NCBI RefSeq assembly: GCF_004295665.1
Contig: NZ_CP034759.1
Location: forward strand, 2,356,001-2,420,000
DNA from: Litorilituus sediminis
GTDB taxonomy: Bacteria; Pseudomonadota; Gammaproteobacteria; Enterobacterales; Alteromonadaceae
Direction of reading: 5' to 3'
DNA length: 64,000 bases
The position numbers and the translations under genes were made by a program. The notes below the pieces were generated by a model. The model searched no databases, was not told the DNA's origin, and worked only from the letters and a program-made list of their open reading frames with translations. This document shows positions 46,197 through 54,806 of this stretch, piece after piece (the first letter of the stretch is position 1; each line of letters opens with the position of its first letter).

Positions 46197-46820
46197 TTAT
46201 TTAGTTAATGCTGCCAGCTCCAAGGTAACCTGTTCAACACCTTGTTTAGCAATTTTATTACTTAACTCAGCTTGTTTACTGCTCAGTAATGAAATGCCTT
46301 CTACCACCATATCAAATGCTTTCCACTGCCCTGTTTTCTTGTCCTTACGCATTTTAAAAATCACATCGATTGTCGGTGCGTTCATATCAATTATTTGCGT
46401 TTTTACCGAAACAATTTTTTTACCTTGAGTGGGCTTATCCGCTTCAAAAATCACTTGCTGGTTTTTGTATTTCGTTAATGCCGTGGCATAGGTTCTCACT
46501 AAATAATGACGCATTGCCTCAACAAAATCAGCACGCTGCTCTTTTGAGATCTTTTTCAAGTGCTTACCTAAAATGCGATATGAGGCATAACGATAATCAA
46601 TTGATGGCATCAATTCTTGTTCAACAATATCGCGCATTAAATAAGGAAATTTTTTAATCTCCTGTTGATTAGCTGAAATTCGGGTAAAAAGCTTATTGCC
46701 CACCTCTTTCAATACCAGATACGGTGAGCTTTCAACTTGATTGTTTTGTGAAGCCAAAGCCGTGGCTGAGGTAAGCACTAATAGCCCAACAAGCGCGATA
46801 TTCTTCAACAAATTCCCCAT
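46197..46820 (-). CDS. MlaC/Ttg2D-family phospholipid-binding protein (orphan)
   Basis: A 207-residue periplasmic protein with a signal peptide (to about residue 23) and an MlaC fold (about 33-195). Typical pieces are IVEQELMPSIDYRYASYRILG, ISKEQRADFVEAMRHYLVRTYATAL and the late KMRKDKKTGQWKAFDMVVEGISLL. MlaC shuttles phospholipid between the outer and inner membranes. Here it lacks the mlaFEDB genes and sits alone downstream of a TetR regulator. Operator-like sites lie between them, so it appears to be locally regulated. Confidence 0.88.
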   Translation of the reverse strand: MGNLLKNIALVGLLVLTSATALASQNNQVESSPYLVLKEVGNKLFTRISANQQEIKKFPYLMRDIVEQELMPSIDYRYASYRILGKHLKKISKEQRADFVEAMRHYLVRTYATALTKYKNQQVIFEADKPTQGKKIVSVKTQIIDMNAPTIDVIFKMRKDKKTGQWKAFDMVVEGISLLSSKQAELSNKIAKQGVEQVTLELAALTK

Positions 46821-46868
46821 TTCAAACCCCCAATAATTAAACTTTAAACACTGCTAAAAAATCAACAA

Positions 46869-46878
46869 ACCGAGTGGT
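46869..46878. promoter_or_regulatory. TetR operator-like site A (ACCGAGTGGT)
   Basis: First of three ACCGAGYGGT cores. It lies 49 bp upstream of the MlaC-like start, within a longer dyad-like context ACCG-N6-CGGT (46869-46882). Confidence 0.6.
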
Positions 46879-46907
46879 CGGTATATATTGTGCGCATACT
46901 ACCACCG

Positions 46908-46917
46908 ACCGAGCGGT
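46908..46917. promoter_or_regulatory. TetR operator-like site B (ACCGAGCGGT)
   Basis: Second copy, 39 bp from site A, in the same TetR-MlaC gap. The flank GGTTTGT matches site C. Confidence 0.6.
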
Positions 46918-47068
46918 TTGTGAATAAATTTCTACTACAAATTTGTTTCAAAGTTTAAAAAAGGTGTGAGCAAAGTCAGCATTACGGCGCTGACCTTCAC
47001 AGGGAATAACGTAGTAATAAAATCTATACTATTGATATTATCGAAATTATTTAATATTTATGAGGGGG

Positions 47069-47653
47069 TTACTTTTTGAGTGCTCGAATATATCGACACA
47101 GTTCGATAATAACTTTCTGGAATAGCTCTTTATTTCTGGCACTTTTACTTAAGGTGGTAGAGCCATGGAATGTGGCGACAATAAAATATGCCACTTGGCT
47201 CAGCTCTATATCTGCGCGTAGTTGACTTTGAATACGTGCAAGGCTGGCAACAATTAATGCGTTGAGTTTTTCTTGCATAGCTAAAATGCGTAAGCGAAAG
47301 CCTTCATCAACGTTAGCCATTTCTTCACACAAGTTGTTTAGCGGGCAACCACAAACAACTTCGCTACAATTCATTTCACTTGCCATGGCAGTAAAAAACT
47401 CACACAAACCTTCGATAGGATCATCATGTGCTAGTGCTGGCTGCCAAGTCTCTAAAAACATAGGAACATATATTTCTTCAAAGACAGCGTAACCAAGCTC
47501 TAATTTACTGGTAAAGTGATAGTAAAGTGCGCCTTTAGAAATAGCACAGCGTTCGAGAATCACTGACAAACTGGTCGCTTTAAAGCCATGCTGGTGAATT
47601 TCATCGGCAGCAACCGTTAATATATTTAAACGGGTTTTTTCAGCATCACTCAT
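47069..47653 (-). CDS. TetR-family transcriptional regulator
   Basis: A TetR-type repressor of about 194 residues. I start it at ATG 47653 (MSDAEKTRLNILTVAADEIH), the usual family beginning; a longer frame opens at 47686. The N-terminal helix-turn-helix is FKATSLSVILERCAISKGALYYHFTSKLELG, and the C-terminal ligand domain contains a CGCPLNNL stretch with cysteines. A copy of the ACCGAGCGGT site lies about 45 bp upstream, and two more precede the MlaC-like gene downstream, so it likely represses itself and that gene. The ligand is unknown. Confidence 0.88.
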   Translation of the reverse strand: MSDAEKTRLNILTVAADEIHQHGFKATSLSVILERCAISKGALYYHFTSKLELGYAVFEEIYVPMFLETWQPALAHDDPIEGLCEFFTAMASEMNCSEVVCGCPLNNLCEEMANVDEGFRLRILAMQEKLNALIVASLARIQSQLRADIELSQVAYFIVATFHGSTTLSKSARNKELFQKVIIELCRYIRALKK

Positions 47654-47696
47654 ATCAACAACTCTCACTCTACAACTAGCAGACAAATAATAACCA

Positions 47697-47706
47697 ACCG
47701 AGCGGT
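47697..47706. promoter_or_regulatory. TetR operator-like site C (ACCGAGCGGT)
   Basis: Third copy, in the short gap between the galU stop and the TetR start, placed where autorepression would act. The flank AACCGAGCGGTT is a near-palindrome. Confidence 0.6.
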
Positions 47707-47716
47707 TTGTTGCAAC

Positions 47717-48613
47717 TTACAAGCTTAGCGTTTGTAAAAAACTACGTAAATGCTTACCCAAATTTGGCTCTAATAAAGAATACTCGATATTAGCCTGCAA
47801 AAAACCCAGTTTATTACCGCAGTCGTGACTTCTACCGACAATTTTATAGGCTTCCATCGGCTCGCTTTGCAGCAATAACTGTAAGGCATCAGTTAATTGA
47901 ATTTCATCATTAACACTAGGTAAGGTAAATTCCAGCGCTTCCCAAACACTGCTTGCTAACACATAGCGTCCAGTAATCGCGAGATTTGAAGGCGCATCGA
48001 ATTTGGAAGGCTTTTCAATAAGTGCCTTAATAGCGGAAAATTCAGCGGCTTTAAGATCTGTGTTTTCTACATCAACTACGCCAAAATTTTCAACATCATC
48101 AGCATCAACTTCCTCTACCAATACCTGGCTAATATTGGTTTGCTCAAACCTGCGTTTCATACCAGCTAAATTATCGGTCGTTAAATCTGACTGATATTTA
48201 TCAATAAGCACATCAGGTAATAACACCGCAAAGGGTTTGTCACCAATAATAGGCTTAGCGCATAAAATAGCGTGCCCTAAACCTAGTGCATTAGATTGAC
48301 GTATAGAAATAATATTAGTGCCTTCAGGAGTGATAGAGCGCACTTCAGCCAATAAAGAACGCTTCACTCGTTTTTCAAGCTGCGCTTCTAATTCAAAGCT
48401 GGTATCAAAATGATTCTCTATCGAATTTTTACTGGCATGCGTCACTAATACGATATTTTTGATGCCAGCAGCGGCGGCTTCTTCAACCACATATTGGATT
48501 AAGGGCTTATCAACCACAGTTAACATTTCTTTTGGAATTGCCTTAGTGGCAGGCAACATACGTGTACCTAAACCGGCAACAGGAATAACAACTGACTCTA
48601 CTTGATGACTCAT
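47717..48613 (-). CDS. galU: UTP-glucose-1-phosphate uridylyltransferase
   Basis: A nucleotidyltransferase of about 298 residues that makes UDP-glucose for polysaccharides and lipopolysaccharide. The signature VAGLGTRMLPATKAIPKEML is at the N-terminus. VDKPLIQYVVEEA, the mid LPDVLID and the IEKPS and GRYVL segments follow. I prefer ATG 48613 (GGATG about 8 bases upstream); ATG 48625 in the same frame gives 302 residues. It lies between the TetR gene and the TRAP operon, all on the minus strand. Confidence 0.95.
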   Translation of the reverse strand: MSHQVESVVIPVAGLGTRMLPATKAIPKEMLTVVDKPLIQYVVEEAAAAGIKNIVLVTHASKNSIENHFDTSFELEAQLEKRVKRSLLAEVRSITPEGTNIISIRQSNALGLGHAILCAKPIIGDKPFAVLLPDVLIDKYQSDLTTDNLAGMKRRFEQTNISQVLVEEVDADDVENFGVVDVENTDLKAAEFSAIKALIEKPSKFDAPSNLAITGRYVLASSVWEALEFTLPSVNDEIQLTDALQLLLQSEPMEAYKIVGRSHDCGNKLGFLQANIEYSLLEPNLGKHLRSFLQTLSL

Positions 48614-48695
48614 GCTCACATCCACTTAAAACTACAACCTATTACATCGAATATGCTCTAGCTTAAAATAACCCAGGTCTAAAAAATGTCTTTTT

Positions 48696-48729
48696 GAGTG
48701 AATAAGAATACGAAAGCTCTTATTCACTC
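48696..48729 (-). terminator. Hairpin after TRAP operon
   Basis: A 12-bp perfect stem (GAGTGAATAAGA / TCTTATTCACTC) with a 10-nt loop lies directly after the dctM stop (48735). A T6 run follows about 10 bases later on the minus strand. Probable terminator that isolates galU. Confidence 0.65.
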
Positions 48730-48734
48730 TCCGG

Positions 48735-50015
48735 CTAAGAAATAATTAACTGCTCAGGGAAGAATATCACTAAAAGCAATACCGCTATTTGCATCAAAAT
48801 AAAAGGAATGACCCCTTTATATATGGTACTGGTTTTAAGTGACTTAGGCGCAACCCCTTTCAAATAAAACAAGCTAAAACCAAAAGGCGGCGTTAAGAAC
48901 GAGGTTTGCAAGTTCATTGAAATTAAAATAGCAAACCAGACTAAATTAAGATCTAATGCCATAGCCACTGGCAACAAAATCGGCACCACCAAAAAGGCAA
49001 TTTCGATAAAATCAATGAAGAAACCCAAAATCAAAATAGCCAACATAGATATAGCAATAAAGGTCCATTTACCGCCGGGCAACTCCATAAAGAAATCTTC
49101 AATAATATATTCACTACCTGAATAACTAAACACCATGGCAAATGCTGTAGCACCAATCAGCACGGCAAATACCATAGAGGTTACTTTTACCGTTTCTTTC
49201 GAGATTTCATGCATTTTTTTCATAGAAAAACTACGATAAAAAACAGATAAAATCACTGCACCTACCGCGCCAATAGCCGATGATTCTGTTGGGGTAGCAA
49301 TACCTGAAAAAATTGAACCCAGCACAGCCAAAATAAGCACAAGCGGCGGTACTATGTCCTTAAGGGCTTGTTTTAAAATAACCGATTTATCTTCAAGTAC
49401 TTCAATGGGAGGGCAAAATTCAGGTTTAAACTTGCCAAGCATTAAAATATAAACGCTGTATGCGACAATCAGCAAAATACCCGGTAATACCGCCGCGCGG
49501 AATAAATCACCGACAGGCACGCCCATGACATCACCTAAAATAATTAAGATGATTGAAGGTGGAATAATCTGTCCTAGGGTACCTGAGGCACAAATAACCC
49601 CCGTTGCTGTCGGTTGGTGGTAATTATTTTTCAGCATCACCGGCAGTGAAATCACCCCCATAGCCACAACACTAGCACCAACAACACCCGTAGAGGCGGC
49701 AAGCAAAGCCCCCACCACTATGGTGGATATAGCGACACCACCAGCGATACCACCAAAAAGCTTAGCTGCTGACTCTAATAAGCGTTCAGCTAAGCCTGTT
49801 TTTTGCAAAACAATACCCATAAAGATAAACATAGGCACTGCCATTAAAATGGTATTTTCCATAATGCTCATAATGCGATAAGGCATAAAAGCAAACAGAT
49901 CAACACCCAGAACAAACACACCGACAATAAGGGAGACACCGGCAAAGGTGAACGCCACAGAATAACCTAAAAATAGGCAAATTAGCGCAATGACAAATAA
50001 AACAATACCGGTCAT
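48735..50015 (-). CDS. dctM: TRAP transporter large permease (DctM)
   Basis: A 426-residue membrane protein with about 12 transmembrane helices, the standard size for the large TRAP permease that carries out ion-coupled substrate uptake. Recognisable DctM segments are PMFIFMGIVLQKTGLAERLL, ASGTLGQIIPPSIILIILGD and the late NLQTSFLTPPFGFSLFYLKG. Its ATG overlaps the dctQ stop by 4 bp. Substrate is set by the binding protein encoded upstream. Confidence 0.95.
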   Translation of the reverse strand: MTGIVLFVIALICLFLGYSVAFTFAGVSLIVGVFVLGVDLFAFMPYRIMSIMENTILMAVPMFIFMGIVLQKTGLAERLLESAAKLFGGIAGGVAISTIVVGALLAASTGVVGASVVAMGVISLPVMLKNNYHQPTATGVICASGTLGQIIPPSIILIILGDVMGVPVGDLFRAAVLPGILLIVAYSVYILMLGKFKPEFCPPIEVLEDKSVILKQALKDIVPPLVLILAVLGSIFSGIATPTESSAIGAVGAVILSVFYRSFSMKKMHEISKETVKVTSMVFAVLIGATAFAMVFSYSGSEYIIEDFFMELPGGKWTFIAISMLAILILGFFIDFIEIAFLVVPILLPVAMALDLNLVWFAILISMNLQTSFLTPPFGFSLFYLKGVAPKSLKTSTIYKGVIPFILMQIAVLLLVIFFPEQLIIS

Positions 50016-50530
50016 TTTTCAGCCTCTTGTTCATCTTGTAAAACAAGCACCTGCAATTGACTTAACACCACATGCAGTATGGCTAAGGTTAAAAATAGCG
50101 CTGAAACGGGAATAACACTGCGCACTATCCAGCGATGCGGCAAGCCACCAGGATCAGCACTGCCCTCCCCCATTTGATAGGCCTCTAAGGTGTAATCCCA
50201 GCTAAAATACAAAATAAGTAAGGTGATAGGTAAAGCAAAACAAACCGAACCAAAAATATTCACTAAGGCTTGCTTGCGTTTGCTCATAGCATCGTAAAAT
50301 ATATCTACACGCACATGCGCATCTTCTTTTAAGGTGTAAGCAATACCAAACATAAACATGGCAGCAAACAAATGCCACTCTAGCTCCTGCATTGCAATAC
50401 TAACGTCATTAAAAAAGTAGCGCATAATGACATCGTAAAAGACATTGGCGATCATCAAGAGCAGTAAAATGCTACAAAGATTGCCCAAGGCATTAAGCAC
50501 TTTTTCTATTATTTTTATGGTACTTTGCAT
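50012..50530 (-). CDS. dctQ: TRAP transporter small permease (DctQ)
   Basis: A 172-residue protein with four transmembrane helices, the usual small TRAP permease subunit, including the conserved MQELEWHLFAAMFMFGIAYTL region and DAHVRVDIFYDAM. It pairs with DctM in the inner membrane. Translationally coupled to dctM by a 4-bp overlap and 75 bp downstream of the binding-protein gene. Confidence 0.93.
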   Translation of the reverse strand: MQSTIKIIEKVLNALGNLCSILLLLMIANVFYDVIMRYFFNDVSIAMQELEWHLFAAMFMFGIAYTLKEDAHVRVDIFYDAMSKRKQALVNIFGSVCFALPITLLILYFSWDYTLEAYQMGEGSADPGGLPHRWIVRSVIPVSALFLTLAILHVVLSQLQVLVLQDEQEAEK

Positions 50531-50551
50531 GTATTTTCTCAGCTGTAATAA

Positions 50552-50584
50552 AAAAGCAATGCCCTGTTATAAAGCATTGCTTTT
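50552..50584 (-). terminator. Intra-operon hairpin between dctP and dctQ
   Basis: An 11-bp stem (AAAAGCAATGC / GCATTGCTTTT) with an 11-nt loop. On the minus strand it ends in TTTT. Partial termination here would favour binding protein over permeases, as in many transporter operons. Confidence 0.65.
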
Positions 50585-50604
50585 ATTAAGGTAGTATTAC
50601 GAAC

Positions 50605-51711
50605 TTATTGCGCCGCAACACTCACTTTGCTATCAAAGTTATCAAGGTAAGCGCGATCAGACAAGTTTGTCCAAGCGCGAGCTTTTTGCTGATAATCACT
50701 TAATGACTTTAAGATTTCTGCCGTCATCTTATCTTTAGCGGCAAACTCTTTCAATAACGTTTCATTGGTTGCTAAAATGGCATTCATTACCGGCTTAGGG
50801 AATGAGCGCATTTTCACATTAGGGTAATCTTTTGCTAGTGTTGCTAAGTTCATGGCACTTTCGTGATACGACTGAGCATACATATCATAAGCGGCCGCTT
50901 TCATTGCTACCGTTAAGATTTTTTGTAAATCTTTTGGTAATGAATTATAGGCTTTTTCATTAACCATAAACTGCAACTCAGCTGCTGGCTCATGCCAACC
51001 GGTATAATAATATGGTGCTATTTTGTGAAAGCCCATGCGTAAATCTAACGACGGGCCAACCCACTCTAACGCGTCAATGGTGTTACGCTCTAACGCTGTG
51101 TATAACTCACCAGCAGGAATGTTAGTCGGCTTAGCACCTAACCTTGCCAATACTTCACCAGCAAAGCCTGGGATACGCATTTTCAAGCCTTTTAAATCTT
51201 CCACGCTGTTGATTTCTTTCTTAAACCAACCACCCATTTGGTTACCGGTATTGCCCCCCGGGAAAGATAAAATACCGTATTGACTATACACTTTCTGCAT
51301 TAATTCCATACCACCACCATGGTAAAACCAAGCATATTGCTCTGGTGCTGTCATACCAAAAGGTACGGTGGTGAAGAATAGGGTATTAAAGTTCTTACCT
51401 TTCCAGTAATAAGAGCCTGAATGGCCCATTTGGTATTGACCCGTTTTAACGAAATCAAAAATACCTAAAGGCGACTTATGTTTATTAGATGAATCAATGC
51501 GAATAGTTAAACGGCCATTAGACATTTCCTTAACCATTTTCGCCATGTTCTTTGTTGCTTCGCCAAAAATGGGGAAGTTAGGGCCCCAAGTTTCAGCTAA
51601 ACGCCAACGATACTTTTTACCATCATCAGCTTGAGTTAAACCAGAAAATCCTAGACTTGATAGGCCAATGGCAACAACCGTCACCGCCTTAATCAAAAAT
51701 GATGTGCTCAT
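50605..51711 (-). CDS. dctP: TRAP transporter substrate-binding protein (DctP/TakP type)
   Basis: A 368-residue periplasmic binding protein with a signal peptide (to about residue 28). The WRLAETWGPNFPIFGEATKN opening and the FPGGNTGNQMGGWFKKEI region are typical of the TakP group, which binds alpha-keto acids or related carboxylates. The later MRIPGFAGEVLARLGAKP and ALEWVGP segments are standard. First gene of the transporter operon. The ligand is inferred only from the family. Confidence 0.9.
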   Translation of the reverse strand: MSTSFLIKAVTVVAIGLSSLGFSGLTQADDGKKYRWRLAETWGPNFPIFGEATKNMAKMVKEMSNGRLTIRIDSSNKHKSPLGIFDFVKTGQYQMGHSGSYYWKGKNFNTLFFTTVPFGMTAPEQYAWFYHGGGMELMQKVYSQYGILSFPGGNTGNQMGGWFKKEINSVEDLKGLKMRIPGFAGEVLARLGAKPTNIPAGELYTALERNTIDALEWVGPSLDLRMGFHKIAPYYYTGWHEPAAELQFMVNEKAYNSLPKDLQKILTVAMKAAAYDMYAQSYHESAMNLATLAKDYPNVKMRSFPKPVMNAILATNETLLKEFAAKDKMTAEILKSLSDYQQKARAWTNLSDRAYLDNFDSKVSVAAQ

Positions 51712-51914
51712 ACCGGCTTCCTTTTATCTTATTGTATGCTGTTATTATTTTTAATCTGCGCCACTACCCTAAAATAGCTGCGAAGATTTCACAAGAATTA
51801 AAAAAGAATCAGCTATATGAAAAAACACGCAAAGAAAGGTGTTATAGCAATTGAATTAGCGCTTGCTAACAAGGTACAGCAAGCAGATTCATTGAATAAA
51901 TAAGTGAGTGGCTT

Positions 51915-52778
51915 CTATAAATACTCAACCAAGATACCGCAAAAGATCACCATACCAACCCAGTGGTTATGCAAAAACGCTTGGAAGCAGGCTTCTCGCT
52001 CTCTATTGCTAATAAGTAGTTGCTGATAACTAAACAAACCCGCCGCAACCACTAGGCTTAATTGATATGGCCAACCAAATGCCAGCATGTCACCTACTGT
52101 CCACAAGGTTGCGATTACCATTACCTGCAACAAACCAATAATACGTTTATCGTAACTATTAAATAATATGGCGGTCGATTTAACGCCTATTTGCAGGTCA
52201 TCATCGCGATCAACCATGGCATACATGGTATCGTAAGCAACAGTCCACATCAGGTTAGCCGCAAATAATAGCCAAGCAATAACAGGCACTTCACCCTGCG
52301 CTTCTGAAAACGCCATGATCATGCCCCAGCTAAATGCTGCACCCAATACCAGTTGTGGCATTTGCGTATAACGTTTCATAAACGGATACAATGAAGCTAG
52401 TACCAGCGCAACCACAGACAAGTAAATAGTTGGCCAACTAAGCGTTAACACTAAACCTAAAGCAATACCTATAAGCAAACCAAATAAATTAATGGCTTCC
52501 GTGGTCGTCATCATGCCAGAGACAAGCGGGCGATTTTGCGTGCGCTTTACTTTGCCATCAATTTTTCTATCAGCAAAATCATTAATGACGCAGCCAGCGC
52601 TGCGCATAACAAATACACCTAAGCTAAAAACAATCAATAAGTGAAAACTAGGCCAACCATCACTTGCAATCCACAACGCCCAATATGTTGGCCACAGCAA
52701 TAAGTAGGTGCCTATGGGTTTATCCATACGGGTAATTTGCTTAACCGCCTGCCACTTGTGTGAGAGTTTATTTAACAT
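51915..52778 (-). CDS. ubiA: 4-hydroxybenzoate octaprenyltransferase
   Basis: A 287-residue integral membrane prenyltransferase, second step of ubiquinone synthesis. Both Asp-rich Mg-prenyl-diphosphate motifs are clear: NDFADRKIDGKVKRT and DTMYAMVDRDDDLQIG. About eight transmembrane helices. It starts 10 bp after ubiC on the same strand, the usual ubiCA operon. Confidence 0.97.
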   Translation of the reverse strand: MLNKLSHKWQAVKQITRMDKPIGTYLLLWPTYWALWIASDGWPSFHLLIVFSLGVFVMRSAGCVINDFADRKIDGKVKRTQNRPLVSGMMTTTEAINLFGLLIGIALGLVLTLSWPTIYLSVVALVLASLYPFMKRYTQMPQLVLGAAFSWGMIMAFSEAQGEVPVIAWLLFAANLMWTVAYDTMYAMVDRDDDLQIGVKSTAILFNSYDKRIIGLLQVMVIATLWTVGDMLAFGWPYQLSLVVAAGLFSYQQLLISNREREACFQAFLHNHWVGMVIFCGILVEYL

Positions 52779-52788
52779 AGTGTTTCTC

Positions 52789-53370
52789 TTAGATGTCCTC
52801 TTGATACGCGAATGCGTTAGGCAAAAAGACCTCAGCCACCATCAAAGGTTTATCCTCTAACACAAAGATTGAACGTCGCCCCCACAGCTGCTCTTGCTTG
52901 GGTAAGGCTAACTTTTCAACTAATAAGCTAACAGATGAATCTACAGCAAAGTTGGCTATTTCAATATTTTGTCGTTGCAATGACGGGTTATTAAAAAGTA
53001 CCTGCCCTAACGATTGTGTGCCTAAATCAGCCAACTTTTGTTCTTCACCCGTTAAGCTAGATAAGGGTAATAAGCTACGTGCAAATACTTGCGGCTTTTC
53101 ATCACAATAAAGCAATACTTCTCTAACCAGCACTTGCTCACCCGCTTTAATGGTGTCATTGGCTTCAACGTCAGGGCACGCTTGAACTCTTTGACCCAAC
53201 AACTCAACACGAAACTGCTGACAATTAGCCCTAAGACGCATAGTTAGCGAGCCGCTATCCAGTAGCCAATTTAATAGTGTTGTTGATATCTCATTACGCT
53301 GCTTGGCATAAGATGGTGACTGCCACGAGCCTGAAAGCGTAATAGGAAAAAGAGGGTGCTGCTTGCTCAT
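52789..53370 (-). CDS. ubiC: Chorismate lyase
   Basis: A 193-residue cytoplasmic enzyme that releases 4-hydroxybenzoate from chorismate, the first step of ubiquinone synthesis. Conserved pieces are [36 protein letters not shown] with the active-site Arg, and [22 protein letters not shown] with the late Glu. Usual length. It leads the ubiCA operon and is divergent from the FliL-like gene. Confidence 0.95.
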   Translation of the reverse strand: MSKQHPLFPITLSGSWQSPSYAKQRNEISTTLLNWLLDSGSLTMRLRANCQQFRVELLGQRVQACPDVEANDTIKAGEQVLVREVLLYCDEKPQVFARSLLPLSSLTGEEQKLADLGTQSLGQVLFNNPSLQRQNIEIANFAVDSSVSLLVEKLALPKQEQLWGRRSIFVLEDKPLMVAEVFLPNAFAYQEDI

Positions 53371-53549
53371 AAAAAAATTATCTAACTAAAATCGCCGCTA
53401 TCATAGCACGCTTATTTAGCATTCTCATCGCAGATAACCATAACAAATAAAAACTTTTCATTATTTTGTAAAAAATAGTGAAGCAAAATGGATAAATAAG
53501 GTTATGATAAGAGATAGCTATTGTATTTAATCTGTATCGCTTTATTTTT

Positions 53550-53930
53550 ATGAACAAATATCTCATTGTATTCATGTGCTTTTTATTTACAGCACCACTT
53601 AAAGCCAGCAACTACGCCTATTTTGGTTTTGAGCCAGACATAGTCACCAACTACGTAGCCGTAAAAAAGAAAATGGGCTATGTTCGTTTAACCGTTGAGC
53701 TTATGGTAGAAAAAGGCGACAACCTAGCCATTGTTGAACATCATGCGCCACTGCTACGTGATGCCATTATTAATATTATCGGCCAGCAACCTGAAGCTAA
53801 AGTTAAATCAATGAAGGGACGAGCTGAAATTCAACTGCAATGTGAAGAACAAGTAAAAGAGTTGTTGGTTAAGGAAACAGGTCAACCACTGATCAAAAAA
53901 TTATTATTTACCCAGTGGTTAGATAACTAA
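53550..53930 (+). CDS. FliL-like exported protein
   Basis: A 126-residue protein with a signal peptide (to about residue 19) instead of a membrane anchor, then a FliL-type domain (YFGFEPDIVTNYVAVKKKMGYV, RLTVELMVEKGDNLAIVEHH, APLLRDAIINIIGQQ). FliL is a stator-associated flagellar protein; this short form lies outside any flagellar cluster, next to ubiC, an arrangement I recall from related genera. Flagellar function is uncertain. Confidence 0.8.
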   Translation: MNKYLIVFMCFLFTAPLKASNYAYFGFEPDIVTNYVAVKKKMGYVRLTVELMVEKGDNLAIVEHHAPLLRDAIINIIGQQPEAKVKSMKGRAEIQLQCEEQVKELLVKETGQPLIKKLLFTQWLDN

Positions 53931-53957
53931 ATACAAATACAATCATTAAATAGCAAC

Positions 53958-53988
53958 AAGCCCAACACTGAATGTCTTGGGCTTTTTT
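53958..53988 (+). terminator. Rho-independent terminator of the FliL-like gene
   Basis: An 8-bp stem (AAGCCCAA / TTGGGCTT) with an 11-nt loop is followed by six T. It lies 28 bp after the stop. A tandem 14-bp duplication (TTTATGGCAATCAC, 53986 and 54000) directly follows. Confidence 0.9.
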
Positions 53989-54021
53989 ATGGCAATCACT
54001 TTATGGCAATCACATTAACCG

Positions 54022-54255
54022 CTATCGTGTTACGGTATAGTCTTTACCTTTCACCGCATGTAAAACCACATTGCTACTCGGCTGTGTCTTTAGCTTAGCT
54101 TGATATAGCTTAACAATAGCAATAGTGCATAAAGCCATAGACGTTAATACGATAAAAGTGACAGGTAATAACACTAGCATTAAAGGCACTGCCAAAAGCG
54201 CGATAATACCATCTTTTAATTTCAGTTTATTAGTGACAACGGAATTAGAAAACAT
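54022..54255 (-). CDS. Small membrane protein, unknown function
   Basis: A 77-residue protein with about two hydrophobic helices (about 17-36 and 38-53) and short polar ends. The cytoplasmic or periplasmic tail is SSNVVLHAVKGKDYTV. No family recognised. It lies 60 bp downstream of the YgiW-like gene on the same strand and may share its transcript. Confidence 0.6.
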   Translation of the reverse strand: MFSNSVVTNKLKLKDGIIALLAVPLMLVLLPVTFIVLTSMALCTIAIVKLYQAKLKTQPSSNVVLHAVKGKDYTVTR

Positions 54256-54315
54256 ACAACACTCCTTAATTCAAAAGGGACTCTTTAACTTAGCTCACCT
54301 AAAACCAGCTAAACT

Positions 54316-54666
54316 TTACTTGCTTACTAACTGCAACTCTTCTGCTTCCACAGTCACTTCAAATACATCTACATCGGCCTCAGCAATAATAAGCACTTCA
54401 TCTTCTGGTGTTACCGTGATATCAGCAAACTTTTCTCGAGCTATTTCTATCGCCATCGCACCGCTACTATCCTGGAAAATATAATCATCATCACTGGTTT
54501 GTTGAATAATATTGCCTTTTAGCATGATAGTGTCATCACCAACTAATTCACTCACTTCGGCAACATTAAGCTCTATTGGCTCTGATCCTGGATCAACAAA
54601 CTGGGCAAAACTCGCGCTAGAAAACACTAATAAACCAATAGGTAACATGGTACTTAGTTTTAACAT
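54316..54666 (-). CDS. YgiW/YdeI-family OB-fold stress protein
   Basis: A 116-residue periplasmic protein with a signal peptide (to about residue 21) and a bacterial OB fold: VAEVSELVGDDTIMLKGNII, DDDYIFQDSSGAMAIEIAREK and the closing VTVEAEELQLV. The family is induced by stress, metals and cationic peptides. Exact ligand unknown. AGTGGAGAAA precedes the ATG. Confidence 0.9.
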   Translation of the reverse strand: MLKLSTMLPIGLLVFSSASFAQFVDPGSEPIELNVAEVSELVGDDTIMLKGNIIQQTSDDDYIFQDSSGAMAIEIAREKFADITVTPEDEVLIIAEADVDVFEVTVEAEELQLVSK

Positions 54667-54806
54667 AATATTTCTCCACTTCGTTGTTGAGCTTTTATAG
54701 TAGAGTGTTAAAAAACAAAATGTTGTAATAAATAGCAGCGAAGCTGTTACATAATGTAGTCTGAGCTAATCACGAAAATCATCAGCTCAGCTAGGGTAAG
54801 GAGTAG

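Noticed and set aside
51817..51903. Plus-strand 28-codon frame (MKKHAKKGVIAIELALANKV start) between dctP and ubiA
   Set aside because: No ribosome site, very short and not patterned like a known small protein.
53378..53611. Minus-strand 77-codon frame upstream of ubiC
   Set aside because: It overlaps the FliL-like gene start and the ubiC promoter region and shows no protein-like pattern.
53986..54013. Tandem 14-bp duplication TTTATGGCAATCAC
   Set aside because: Only two copies next to a terminator; a simple slippage product with no sign of function.
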